Part shown: positions 1 through 7,511 of the stretch, piece by piece | Layout: each line of letters begins with the position of its first letter | Position numbering within the stretch: the first letter of the stretch is position 1 | Source: JBBRSC01 sp038245795 | Lineage (GTDB): Bacteria; Actinomycetota; Acidimicrobiia; Acidimicrobiales; Microtrichaceae | Assembly (NCBI GenBank): GCA_038245795.1 | Contig: JBBRSC010000047.1 | Span: forward strand, 1 to 17,542 | Length of the DNA: 17,542 nucleotides | Reading direction: 5' to 3' | Made by a program: the position numbers and the translations under genes | Notes under the pieces: model-generated | What the model was told of the DNA's origin: nothing | Seen by the model: the letters and a program-made list of their open reading frames with translations, nothing else | Database searches by the model: none

Positions 1-195
1 CCAACCGCGGCGCGGATGACCCAACGCGCCGGCCGCGTCGGTGCGCGCTTCGAGCGTGCAGTCGCGACGCGACGCGTTGGCATCCGGACCGAGCACCTCC
101 ACCCCGTGACGCACCGCGTCGCGCACGATCGTGTGCGGTGAGTAGAAGCCCATCGGCTGCGCGTTGAGCAGCGACGCGCAGAACGCGGCGGGCTC
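1..195 (-). pseudogene. dnaE2: C-terminal continuation of dnaE2 beyond an in-frame stop (partial, runs off window)
   Basis: Reading the minus strand in the same frame as the upstream dnaE2 gene, the codons after the TAA at 196-198 give EPAAFCASLLNAQPMGFYSP and then about 45 more residues without another stop, up to the window edge. This matches the DnaE family, where the Trp-x-Lys-Leu helix is followed by (Y/H)-x-P-A-A-F-C-A-(A/S)-L-L-N-A-Q-P-M-G-F-Y. The segment is therefore the displaced continuation of DnaE2, carrying the start of the C-terminal part that leads to the clamp-binding and OB-fold regions. No frameshift is needed. It has no start of its own and would only be translated by read-through or after reversion. 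The rest of the gene lies outside the window. Confidence 0.85.
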
Positions 196-2760
196 TTAGA
201 GCTTGATCCAGGCCGACGAGTAGACGAGGTAGGCGAAGCTCACCGAGTGACTCTCCGGGAACCCGTAGTTGGCGAACGCCGCGAGCTTGTTGAAGATCTG
301 ATCGGCGATGTCGCCGACGATCCCCCGGTCGGCCATGCCGCTGTAGAACCGAAGGCGCAGTCGTTCCATTTTGTCCTTCGAGCGCTTCGATCCCATGGCC
401 TGGCGGAGCTGGTCGGCTTCGGCGGGAGTGAAGCCGGCAACGTCGATGGCCATCTGCATGAGCTGCTCCTGGAACAGCGGGATGCCCAGCGTTTTCGCCA
501 ACGCCGGTTCCAGCAGCGGGTGGAGATACGTGACCGGTTCCTGGCCGTTGCGACGGCGGATGTACGGGTGCACCGACCCACCTTGGATGGGCCCGGGGCG
601 GATCAACGCCACCTCGACCACCAGGTCGTAGAAGGTGCGCGGCCGCAACCGGGGCAGGGTCGCCATCTGTGCCCGGGACTCGATCTGGAAGACCCCAATG
701 GTGTCGGCCCGACAGATCATGTCGTAGACCTCGTCCTCTTGGGGAATGGTGGCCAGGTCCACCTCGACGCCTCGATGCTCGGCGATCAGATCGACCGCGT
801 AGTGCAGCACCGACAGCATCCCCAGGCCCAACAGATCGAACTTCACGAGCCCGACCGCTGCGCAGTCGTCTTTGTCCCATTGCAGGACACTGCGGTTCGG
901 CATGCGCCCCCATTCGGTGGGGCAGACCTCGACGACCGGGCGATCACAGATCACCATGCCGCCCGAATGAATGCCGAGATGGCGGGGGAAGTGCTCAACT
1001 TGGCGGGCCAGATCCAACACCACGTCGGGTGCCGACACTTCCTGCGCGGCGCCCTCGCCCGGCTCGGGGACGCCACCCCAACGGTCGAGTTCCTTCGACC
1101 AGGCGTCCTGTTGGCCGGGCGCGTATCCCAACGCGCGGGCCATGTCGCGCACCGACGACTTGGCCCGATAGGTGATGACGTTGGCGACCTGGGCGGCATG
1201 GCGCCGGCCGTAACGGCCATAGACGTACTGGATGACTTCCTCGCGGCGGTCGGATTCGATATCGATATCGATGTCGGGCGGACCATCGCGTTCTGGTGAG
1301 AGGAACCGTTCGAACAACAACCCCAACCCGACTGCGTCGGCGTTGGTGATGCCGAGCGCGTAACAGACTGCGGAATTGGCGGCTGATCCTCGGCCTTGGC
1401 AGAAGATGCGTGAGGTACGGCAGAACTCGACGATGTCCCACACGATGAGGAAGTAGCCGGGGAACCCGAGCGACGAGATCAGGTCCAACTCGTGCGCCAA
1501 CGTGACATAGGGGTCGCGTCCGTGCAGCGCCACATAGGCGGCGAGTTGGTTCGAGTTGGGCGCCCCGTAGCGGCGAGCGGCGCCGTCTCGCACCAACGAT
1601 CGGAGAAAGGTCATCTCATCGAGGGGTCGACCGTTGCCATCTGGCGGGCACGGGTACGGCGGCAACGACGGTGCCACCAGACGGAGATCGAACGCACACT
1701 CCGCGCCGAGGCGCGAGGCCGCTTCGACCACGCCGGGATAGCGGGCGAAGCGGCGGGCCTGTTCGTTGCCGGAGCGCAGATGGGCGGTCCCGCCGCCGGG
1801 CAACCATCCGTCGAGATCGTCGAGCGATCGACGGGCCCGCACCGCGGCGAGCGCCGTCGCCAACTGTCGTTGGCGGGGTGTGGCGTAATGCACGTTGTTG
1901 GTGGCGATCACGTCGATCCCGCACCGCACCGCCACCTCGGCCAAGCCATCGTTGCGGATACTGTCGGTCGGATCGTGGTGATCCCACAACTCCACTGCCA
2001 CGTTGTCCCGACCGAAGGCGCTCACCAGGCGGGAGAGCTCACGGTGCGCCGCCGAGGGACCCTCAGCGGTGAGCGCGGCGGGCACTGTTCCCTTGCGGCA
2101 TCCGGTGAGGATCAGATGATGATCGCGACCCAGTTGTTCGGCCAGTTCATCGAAACGGAACACCGGACCGCCTTTGGTGCCCGCCATCTGAGCGGAACTG
2201 ATGGCGGTCGCCAGACGGGCGTAGCCAACGGGGTCGCGGGCGAGCACCACCAGATGACGGCCGGGAGGATCGGGTGGCCCGGGCCGCACCGGAGCCGTTT
2301 CGGGCGCTGAGCCAATGGCTGGGACCGCCAGGGTCAGCTCGGCGCCGAAGATGGTCGGTAAACCCACGGCCCGCGCTGCTTCGGCGAAACGGACCACCCC
2401 GTAGAACCCGTTGTGATCGCATAGCGCCAACGCATCGAGCCCCAGACGCGATGCCTCTTCGGCCAGTTCTTCGGGGTGCGAGGCCCCGTCGAGGAAGCTG
2501 AAGTTCGAGTGGCAGTGCAGCTCGGCGTACCGATGGCGCGGGGCCCGAGACGTTCGACGGACATCAGCCGGGGGTTCGTAGGGCAGACGTTTGCGGCTCC
2601 ACGCGGGAGCATCGGACCCGTCGCCGATTTCGTGCGGGTTGCGGTCGGGAGCGGGCGACACGGGTGGTGACACTGTCGGCGGCGTCGGCGCAGGTGGCAA
2701 CCGGTCGGACAATCGTCGATTGATCTCCGACCAGGGCACATCCGGATTGTTGAACCCCAT
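196..2760 (-). CDS. dnaE2: Error-prone DNA polymerase III alpha subunit DnaE2, cut short by a premature TAA
   Basis: DnaE2 is the C-family translesion polymerase that works with ImuA' and ImuB in SOS-induced mutagenesis. The 854 residues begin MGFNNPDVPWSE, typical of actinobacterial DnaE2, followed by a proline-rich linker of about 55 residues and a PHP domain (HCH at 82-84). The polymerase core holds the PDIDID motif (D498 and D500) and VKFDLLGL (D642), matching the catalytic aspartates of E. coli DnaE. The frame stops at WIKL (851-854), about 200 residues short of the usual family length of roughly 1,050 to 1,100. The stop replaces a position usually Tyr or His, so a TAC to TAA change is the simplest reading. 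The polymerase active site is present, but the C-terminal clamp-binding and accessory regions are lost unless the stop is a sequence error. The ATG at 2760 has no clear Shine-Dalgarno and sits just downstream of a LexA box, so the mRNA may be nearly leaderless. Confidence 0.93.
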   Translation of the reverse strand: MGFNNPDVPWSEINRRLSDRLPPAPTPPTVSPPVSPAPDRNPHEIGDGSDAPAWSRKRLPYEPPADVRRTSRAPRHRYAELHCHSNFSFLDGASHPEELAEEASRLGLDALALCDHNGFYGVVRFAEAARAVGLPTIFGAELTLAVPAIGSAPETAPVRPGPPDPPGRHLVVLARDPVGYARLATAISSAQMAGTKGGPVFRFDELAEQLGRDHHLILTGCRKGTVPAALTAEGPSAAHRELSRLVSAFGRDNVAVELWDHHDPTDSIRNDGLAEVAVRCGIDVIATNNVHYATPRQRQLATALAAVRARRSLDDLDGWLPGGGTAHLRSGNEQARRFARYPGVVEAASRLGAECAFDLRLVAPSLPPYPCPPDGNGRPLDEMTFLRSLVRDGAARRYGAPNSNQLAAYVALHGRDPYVTLAHELDLISSLGFPGYFLIVWDIVEFCRTSRIFCQGRGSAANSAVCYALGITNADAVGLGLLFERFLSPERDGPPDIDIDIESDRREEVIQYVYGRYGRRHAAQVANVITYRAKSSVRDMARALGYAPGQQDAWSKELDRWGGVPEPGEGAAQEVSAPDVVLDLARQVEHFPRHLGIHSGGMVICDRPVVEVCPTEWGRMPNRSVLQWDKDDCAAVGLVKFDLLGLGMLSVLHYAVDLIAEHRGVEVDLATIPQEDEVYDMICRADTIGVFQIESRAQMATLPRLRPRTFYDLVVEVALIRPGPIQGGSVHPYIRRRNGQEPVTYLHPLLEPALAKTLGIPLFQEQLMQMAIDVAGFTPAEADQLRQAMGSKRSKDKMERLRLRFYSGMADRGIVGDIADQIFNKLAAFANYGFPESHSVSFAYLVYSSAWIKL

Positions 2761-2775
2761 GAACAGCGACAGTAC

Positions 2776-2789
2776 CGAACACTTGTTCG
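2776..2789 (-). promoter_or_regulatory. LexA (SOS) box of dnaE2
   Basis: The minus strand reads TCGAACAAGTGTTCGG over 2775-2790, containing the actinobacterial LexA operator CGAAC-N4-GTTCG. It lies 15 bases upstream of the dnaE2 ATG. It is flanked by TTGCGT (plus-strand 2792-2797) and GGTACT (2771-2776), which could be -35 and -10 elements with a 15-base spacer. LexA bound here would cover the promoter. The box falls in the short gap between the kinase gene and dnaE2, giving dnaE2 its own damage-inducible start. Confidence 0.87.
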
Positions 2790-2814
2790 ATACGCAACGG
2801 GAAGTGGTCGACGC

Positions 2815-4233
2815 TCAGACGTCTTCCTCGTCGATCGCCGGGAGTTCTACCACGAACGATGCCCCACCGATGCCGGCCGTCTCGACGAAAATCCGGCCGC
2901 CGTGCGCCTCGACAATGCGCTTGGTCAGCGCCAACCCCAGCCCTGATCCCCCGGCATCGCGGGTGCGGCCCTCTTGCAGTCGGGCGAAGCGTTCGAACAC
3001 CTTGTTGCGGTCGTCCGGCGCAATGCCGGGCCCGTCGTCATCCACCGACAACCGCACCAACGGGCCATGGGTCGCCAACGACACCTTCACCTTCGACACA
3101 CCGTGGCGAGCCGCGTTGTCGACCAGGTTGCGGACCACGCTCGTCAGCTCGCTGTACACACCGGAGACGCGCCCTGCACCCACCCCGGAACGATCGACCG
3201 CCAGACGCATCGGACGCGTGGTCTGATCGAAGATCACCTCGTCGAGATCCACATCTACCAACGGCCGACGCGTGTTCTCTTCGAGGCGCGATAGCGCTAA
3301 CAGATCCGATACCAGCGCCTCGAGGCGTTCGTCCTCGGTCAGCACCGTCCGCGCCACCCCCGACCAATCAGTACTGGCCGGATCGATCAGCGCCGTCTCG
3401 AGCTGTGTCTTGATGGAAGCGACTGGGCTCCGCAGCTCGTGGCTGGCATCCGACATGAACCGCTTCTGCTGATCAGAACTTCGTTCGAGTCGCTCCAACA
3501 TGGCGTTCATCGTGCGCGCCAACTCACCGATCTCGTCATCGCTGGCTGGCACCGGCACCCGCTCGTGCAGCGTCCGGCCACCGATCTCGTTGGCCCGACG
3601 CGTAATGGCTTCGACGGGCCGCAACGCCTGGCCGGTCATGAACCACGTCATGACCCCCACCAGCAGGATCAGCGACGGCACTGCCACCAGCAACGACGCC
3701 GCGATTCGATCGACGGTTCGATTGATCCCGTCGAGTGGACTCGCCACGTTGAGCACCAGTTGGCCGAACGCCGTGTCAACGGTCGCCCGGCTCACAGCAA
3801 ACCCATCGAGCGACGTCCCCGCTGGCATCGACTTCCCGAACAGCGGCGCCGTATCGGTCCGCACCAGATTTTTCAATCGATCGAACAACGTCGAGTCCGT
3901 TCCAGTTCCGTTGATGGTGTCAACGGCAGGACCGGTCGCATAGATGTAACTGGCCGTGATCCCTTCACGCAGAACATCGCTATCGGAGCGGTTCGCCATC
4001 TCGTTCTCGAACTGTGTGGCGCTCTGCGCCAACAGCGCTGGAGAGACCTCACCGCTCGACAGCATCTGGCTGAGGGCGCGGGTCACCGTGTCATTGCGCA
4101 CCTGAACGTCGTTGATGAGTGCCGACTCGACTTGTCGGAGCAGCCCCCACGCCGCGCCCGAGAGTGTGAGCCCGAAGATCAGGGTCACCGCAACCGTGAT
4201 GCGCACCCGGACCGATCCGGTCAGGTTTCTCAT
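2815..4233 (-). CDS. Membrane sensor histidine kinase (HAMP, HisKA, HATPase)
   Basis: This 472-residue kinase has a first membrane helix at about 11-31, an extracytoplasmic sensor region to about 178, a second helix at about 179-200, and a HAMP linker to about 250. The H box is SDASHELRSP with the phospho-accepting His265. The N box NLVDNAARHG (369-378) and the G boxes DDGPGIA (399-405) and GGSGLGLAL (428-436) form the ATP site. All catalytic motifs are intact, so it should autophosphorylate and pass phosphate to the response regulator encoded 26 bases upstream. The sensor region resembles nothing I can name, so the signal is unknown. The gene lies between imuB and dnaE2 on the same strand, an unexpected place for a two-component system. 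Its end is 54 bases from the dnaE2 start, and that gap holds the dnaE2 LexA box. Confidence 0.93.
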   Translation of the reverse strand: MRNLTGSVRVRITVAVTLIFGLTLSGAAWGLLRQVESALINDVQVRNDTVTRALSQMLSSGEVSPALLAQSATQFENEMANRSDSDVLREGITASYIYATGPAVDTINGTGTDSTLFDRLKNLVRTDTAPLFGKSMPAGTSLDGFAVSRATVDTAFGQLVLNVASPLDGINRTVDRIAASLLVAVPSLILLVGVMTWFMTGQALRPVEAITRRANEIGGRTLHERVPVPASDDEIGELARTMNAMLERLERSSDQQKRFMSDASHELRSPVASIKTQLETALIDPASTDWSGVARTVLTEDERLEALVSDLLALSRLEENTRRPLVDVDLDEVIFDQTTRPMRLAVDRSGVGAGRVSGVYSELTSVVRNLVDNAARHGVSKVKVSLATHGPLVRLSVDDDGPGIAPDDRNKVFERFARLQEGRTRDAGGSGLGLALTKRIVEAHGGRIFVETAGIGGASFVVELPAIDEEDV

Positions 4234-4259
4234 CGCCGCTTCTTCATGGTGATGATGGC

Positions 4260-4943
4260 CTAGGACACCGCGACAGGTGAGCCGATGCGATAGCCCTCGC
4301 CGCGAATCGTCTCGAGATCGGCGCGGTCGAACGGTCGATCGATCTTGCGGCGCAGATACCCGACGTACACCTCGACCACGTTGGGATCGCCTTCGAAGTC
4401 CTCGCCCCAGACCCGCTCCAGCAGATCCTGCTTGGACACGATCTCACCAGCGTGACGCAACAACGCTTCCAGGAGCGCGAACTCGCGTGGTGACAGTGCA
4501 ATGGCGGTGTCACCACGACGGCACGACCGGGCGACCACATCGAGCACCAGATCATCGAGCTCGAGCGGCGCGAGATTGTGATCGGACCGGCGGCGGGCCA
4601 ACGCTCGCAACCGAGCGACGAGCACCACAAAGCTGAACGGCTTGGACAGGAAATCGTCGGCGCCGGTGTCCAGCGCCTCGGCCTCGTCATACTCGCCGTC
4701 CTTGGCGGTCAACATCAGGATCGGAGTCCAGACCTCTTCGTCGCGCAGCGAACGACACACCTTGTACCCGTTCATGGACGGCAACATGATGTCGAGACAG
4801 ATCAGGTCATAGTTGCCGGTGCGGGCCAGCTCGTAGCCCTCTCGGCCATCATGAGCCACCTCGACCTGGAAGCCCTCGGCGACGAGACCCCGGGCAATCC
4901 CCTCGGCCATAGCGGCTTCGTCTTCGATCACCAGTACGCGCAT
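4260..4943 (-). CDS. OmpR/PhoB-family response regulator
   Basis: This is a 227-residue DNA-binding response regulator. The receiver domain (1-118) shows the acidic pocket E7-D8, phospho-acceptor D51 (LDIMLPSMNG), T79 and K101 (the KPF motif). The winged-helix effector domain (about 124-221) contains SPREFALLEALLRHAGE and ends in the typical RGEGYRI. It is the evident partner of the kinase gene 26 bases downstream. The start ATG at 4943 follows AAGGGG about 14 bases upstream; an out-of-frame ATG lies 8 bases before it. imuB ends 54 bases upstream and I saw no LexA box or strong promoter in that gap, so read-through from the imuA'-imuB transcript is plausible. Target genes cannot be told from the sequence. 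Confidence 0.94.
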   Translation of the reverse strand: MRVLVIEDEAAMAEGIARGLVAEGFQVEVAHDGREGYELARTGNYDLICLDIMLPSMNGYKVCRSLRDEEVWTPILMLTAKDGEYDEAEALDTGADDFLSKPFSFVVLVARLRALARRRSDHNLAPLELDDLVLDVVARSCRRGDTAIALSPREFALLEALLRHAGEIVSKQDLLERVWGEDFEGDPNVVEVYVGYLRRKIDRPFDRADLETIRGEGYRIGSPVAVS

Positions 4944-4997
4944 CTGTCCATTGTGCCCCTTGGGAGCAGGTTGGGGTGGTTGTGGCTGAAGTCCGTC

Positions 4998-6608
4998 TCA
5001 GTCGTAGATCGCCTCCACCCACCACCGACCTGACTCGAGTGCCATCAGTCGTCCCACGCCATCAGCGGTCAGGATCTGCATACGGGCCCGGCGGCGTTGC
5101 GCAATGGGATCCCACCAGCGCTCGTCGATCAGCCATGGTCCGGCCCACCCCGTCACCTTCGACCATGGCGATCGTTGGACTGACAGCTGCGTGGGGATTC
5201 CTGACAAGGCACCCCGACCGCTGATCGTCACCGTCTCGCCAGCCCGACCGACGAGGTCCGCTGGCCAGGCGGGCTGGCAGATGATCGTCGGTTGAGGACC
5301 ACCGATGCTGCCAGGCCAGGGACGCGCCCCTGCTCGGCCTCCGCTGCCAGCAAGATCGCCGATGTTGTCTTCCAGACGCGAGTGCAGATCAATCGAGTCG
5401 ATGGGGATCAGCCGCATCTGTTCGTGCGCTCCTCGCCCACCGGACGGCTCGGGCACCCTCACGGCGTTGGCGCCCACCAGCGTCTGTAGGCGGGCCGCCG
5501 CGCGGCGCGCTCGTTCCTCGTTGTCATCGGCCCCTCCCCACAGTCCTTCCTGACGGCCGACCGCCGGGCCGACATCGTCGGGATGGATCTCGATCCGACA
5601 GATCCCACCCCGACTCACCGCACCCGGACGCGACAACCAACCATCGAGTTGCCAACGGATCCGTTGCGCGACCGCTACCGCGCTCAACGCACCTTCGTCA
5701 CGCCACAACCGCTCGACCACTGCCCCGCCGGTCGTGTGAACCGAGATCAGCACCCGCAGCGCGGCGAGTCCCCGTTGCGCCAACGCCGAGGTGAAGTCGT
5801 CCGCCAACGCCTTGCCCACGAACGCTGCCTGGTCCACACGTTCGAGTGGCGGATCGAGCTCGATCGACAGCGAGAGATCCTCCGGTGGGCGGCGCATCGA
5901 CATGGTCCGGGCGTCGAGACCTGATGCCAGCCGATGGGCCAGTGCACCTTCCCAACCGAAACGATCCAACATGTCCGCCGAGCCGAGCGCTGCCAGATCC
6001 GACAATCGTGCCAGGCCGAGACGACCCAGGACGTCGACGAACTCGAGGCTGCACGGCCCAGGGTTCGCCAACACCGAGACCGGCATGGGGGCAACAAAGC
6101 TGGCGCTCGATCCTGCGGCGATCACCATGGGAGGTGCGCCCGGACGCGCCAGGCTGCGTTGCGCAGCCAGCGACGCCGGGAAGGGACCATCGGCGACGCC
6201 GACCCCGCAGGCCGAGGGATCGTCGAGCTGTGCCCCCACTGTCGCCCGGACCCGATCCGCTACGGCTGTGTCGCCCCCGAAGTAGCGCGACGGTCCCCGG
6301 GTGGGAATCGAGCAGACCCCAGGTCGGGTGATCTCGAGGCGAGGAGCGATGTCGTCGAGCACGGCAACGACACGATCGAAGACCCGGGCCTCCCGATCGA
6401 TGTCGCGTTCGATGATGCTCACGTCCGGACAGCGTCGTTGTGCCTCACGCCGCCGGAGCCCGACCTCGACCCCAGCAACCCGGGCTGATGCCGAGGTGGC
6501 CACCACCCGATTGGCATGGACCACGGCGATTGGTTCACCGACTGGGCGATCCAGCGCGAGGATCGGCCAGTCCCGACACCACACCACCAGCGTCCTGACC
6601 GGTTCCAT
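4998..6608 (-). CDS. imuB: ImuB, Y-family polymerase-like mutasome adaptor
   Basis: ImuB is a catalytically dead Y-family homologue that bridges DnaE2, ImuA' and the beta clamp. The chosen start, ATG at 6608, gives 536 residues and has GGAGG ten bases upstream; the frame stays open upstream but that part looks like non-coding translation. The first strand reads VVWCRDWP (8-15) where polymerases have the metal-binding Asp. The SIDE motif is replaced by SIPTRGPSRYFGG (100-112), so catalytic acids are missing, as in mycobacterial ImuB. Helix-hairpin-helix-like sequence lies at about 190-218. QEGLWG (353-358) matches the QLPLWG clamp-binding motif of M. tuberculosis ImuB in both sequence and position. 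The C-terminal ImuB domain ends in GRWWVEAIYD. The gene is 43 bases downstream of imuA' and probably cotranscribed with it. Confidence 0.93.
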   Translation of the reverse strand: MEPVRTLVVWCRDWPILALDRPVGEPIAVVHANRVVATSASARVAGVEVGLRRREAQRRCPDVSIIERDIDREARVFDRVVAVLDDIAPRLEITRPGVCSIPTRGPSRYFGGDTAVADRVRATVGAQLDDPSACGVGVADGPFPASLAAQRSLARPGAPPMVIAAGSSASFVAPMPVSVLANPGPCSLEFVDVLGRLGLARLSDLAALGSADMLDRFGWEGALAHRLASGLDARTMSMRRPPEDLSLSIELDPPLERVDQAAFVGKALADDFTSALAQRGLAALRVLISVHTTGGAVVERLWRDEGALSAVAVAQRIRWQLDGWLSRPGAVSRGGICRIEIHPDDVGPAVGRQEGLWGGADDNEERARRAAARLQTLVGANAVRVPEPSGGRGAHEQMRLIPIDSIDLHSRLEDNIGDLAGSGGRAGARPWPGSIGGPQPTIICQPAWPADLVGRAGETVTISGRGALSGIPTQLSVQRSPWSKVTGWAGPWLIDERWWDPIAQRRRARMQILTADGVGRLMALESGRWWVEAIYD

Positions 6609-6651
6609 TGCCGTACCGCCTCCCCGTTCCCGCTGTTCCCTGCTCTGCCGT

Positions 6652-7470
6652 CTACACAGCGGTTCGAGAGCGTTGGGCAGGATCGACCCTGGATATCGAC
6701 CGCCGCTCCGCCAGTGAGATGGTTCCCGCCCCGGCATCGACCAGCGACACGCTGCCGTCCTCGGCGGGGATCCACACCTCGACCTGACGAAGCTGCGCTG
6801 CCGCACGGCGACCGACGGATTCGATGGTCATCCGTCGAGCCGTCAATCGACCATGACCCCGCTCGAGCCCATGCCAGCTGGAACTGACCGACCGCAACGC
6901 AATGTCGGCATCGACCGGCCACGCAATCCGCGGTTCGACCACGATCATGGCGGAGCCTCGCTCGCGTGCCCGGGCCGCGAGACGGCGAGCATCAGCGGGG
7001 CGCACTCCGTGGGTCGGGGCCGCAACCACCACGTCGACAGCGTCGATCAGCGCCGCGGTGACGCTCGCCCACGATCCCACCGGCACATCGGTCACCACCA
7101 AGGATCGGCGAGGATCCACGCCCAGCTGTTCTGCGGCCGCCCAGCCGATCATCTCGGCCCCGACGAACCCCACCCAGGAACCATGTCGTGATGCCCCGGC
7201 CGCCACGGCCAATGCCACCGCGGTGCCCCCCGAACCGGTGATCTGGACCATGGATCCGCGTTGCAGAGCGCCATTGGGAAACAGGGGTGCCAACGCTTCG
7301 AGTACGGGCAGTGTCCGTTCGGCCGCCAGCGACGTGGGTCGAATCGCCTGGGCGAGCTCACGGAGATGATCAGGAACGACCGCCAACGTTCGGGACGGCA
7401 GCGCACCCGGCGCGCCGGGTTCTGGGGAACGATCGTGAGCGAAGTCAGAAGCGGTAGTCGGAGCAGCCAT
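6652..7470 (-). CDS. imuA': ImuA' (RecA-fold mutasome accessory protein)
   Basis: This 272-residue protein has the RecA-like fold of actinobacterial ImuA', an essential partner of ImuB and DnaE2 in damage-induced mutagenesis. The region MVQITGSGGTAVAL (74-87) sits where RecA has Walker A but lacks the GK(T/S) signature. Strands such as SWVGFVG and DVVVAAP, and a predicted helix ADARRLAARAR, follow the RecA core order. The identification rests on this pattern plus the adjacent imuB and the LexA box. The ATG at 7470 is ten bases from the LexA box and has only a weak GGGCGG upstream, so the transcript may be leaderless. It is the first gene of the imuA'-imuB unit and possibly of the two-component genes downstream. 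Confidence 0.85.
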   Translation of the reverse strand: MAAPTTASDFAHDRSPEPGAPGALPSRTLAVVPDHLRELAQAIRPTSLAAERTLPVLEALAPLFPNGALQRGSMVQITGSGGTAVALAVAAGASRHGSWVGFVGAEMIGWAAAEQLGVDPRRSLVVTDVPVGSWASVTAALIDAVDVVVAAPTHGVRPADARRLAARARERGSAMIVVEPRIAWPVDADIALRSVSSSWHGLERGHGRLTARRMTIESVGRRAAAQLRQVEVWIPAEDGSVSLVDAGAGTISLAERRSISRVDPAQRSRTAV

Positions 7471-7480
7471 GCCGCCCAGT

Positions 7481-7498
7481 ATCGAACAGTTGTTCGAT
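7481..7498 (-). promoter_or_regulatory. LexA (SOS) box of imuA'-imuB
   Basis: The plus strand reads ATCGAACAGTTGTTCGAT, with eight-base arms that are exact inverted repeats and match the mycobacterial-type SOS box. On the minus strand, TTGCGT (plus-strand 7501-7506) and GATACT (7478-7483) are spaced by exactly 17 bases, a plausible -35/-10 pair with the operator inside the spacer. The start codon follows the -10 by 7 bases, which would place transcription start at or next to the ATG. The box lies in the 41-base gap between the imuA' start and the end of the upstream gene. Confidence 0.92.
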
Positions 7499-7511
7499 CA
7501 ACGCAATTGGA

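Noticed and set aside
196..198. TAA read as a sense codon (genetic code change or programmed read-through)
   Set aside because: Other genes in the window end at TAA, TAG or TGA at family-typical lengths, and no read-through context or hairpin is visible; a mutation or base error is simpler.
1254..1276. Apparent ATCGAT tandem repeat
   Set aside because: It encodes the catalytic PDIDID motif of DnaE2; the repeat is a consequence of alternating Asp/Ile codons.
247..1299. 350-codon open frame on the plus strand, antisense to dnaE2
   Set aside because: Translation is low-complexity in His/Asp/Arg, with no domain, and it mirrors the codon bias of the dnaE2 gene on the other strand; a GC-rich shadow.
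6609..6806. Upstream extension of the imuB frame by 66 codons
   Set aside because: It overlaps the end of imuA', reads as arginine-rich non-coding translation, and the ATG at 6608 has a GGAGG ribosome site and the typical ImuB N-terminus.
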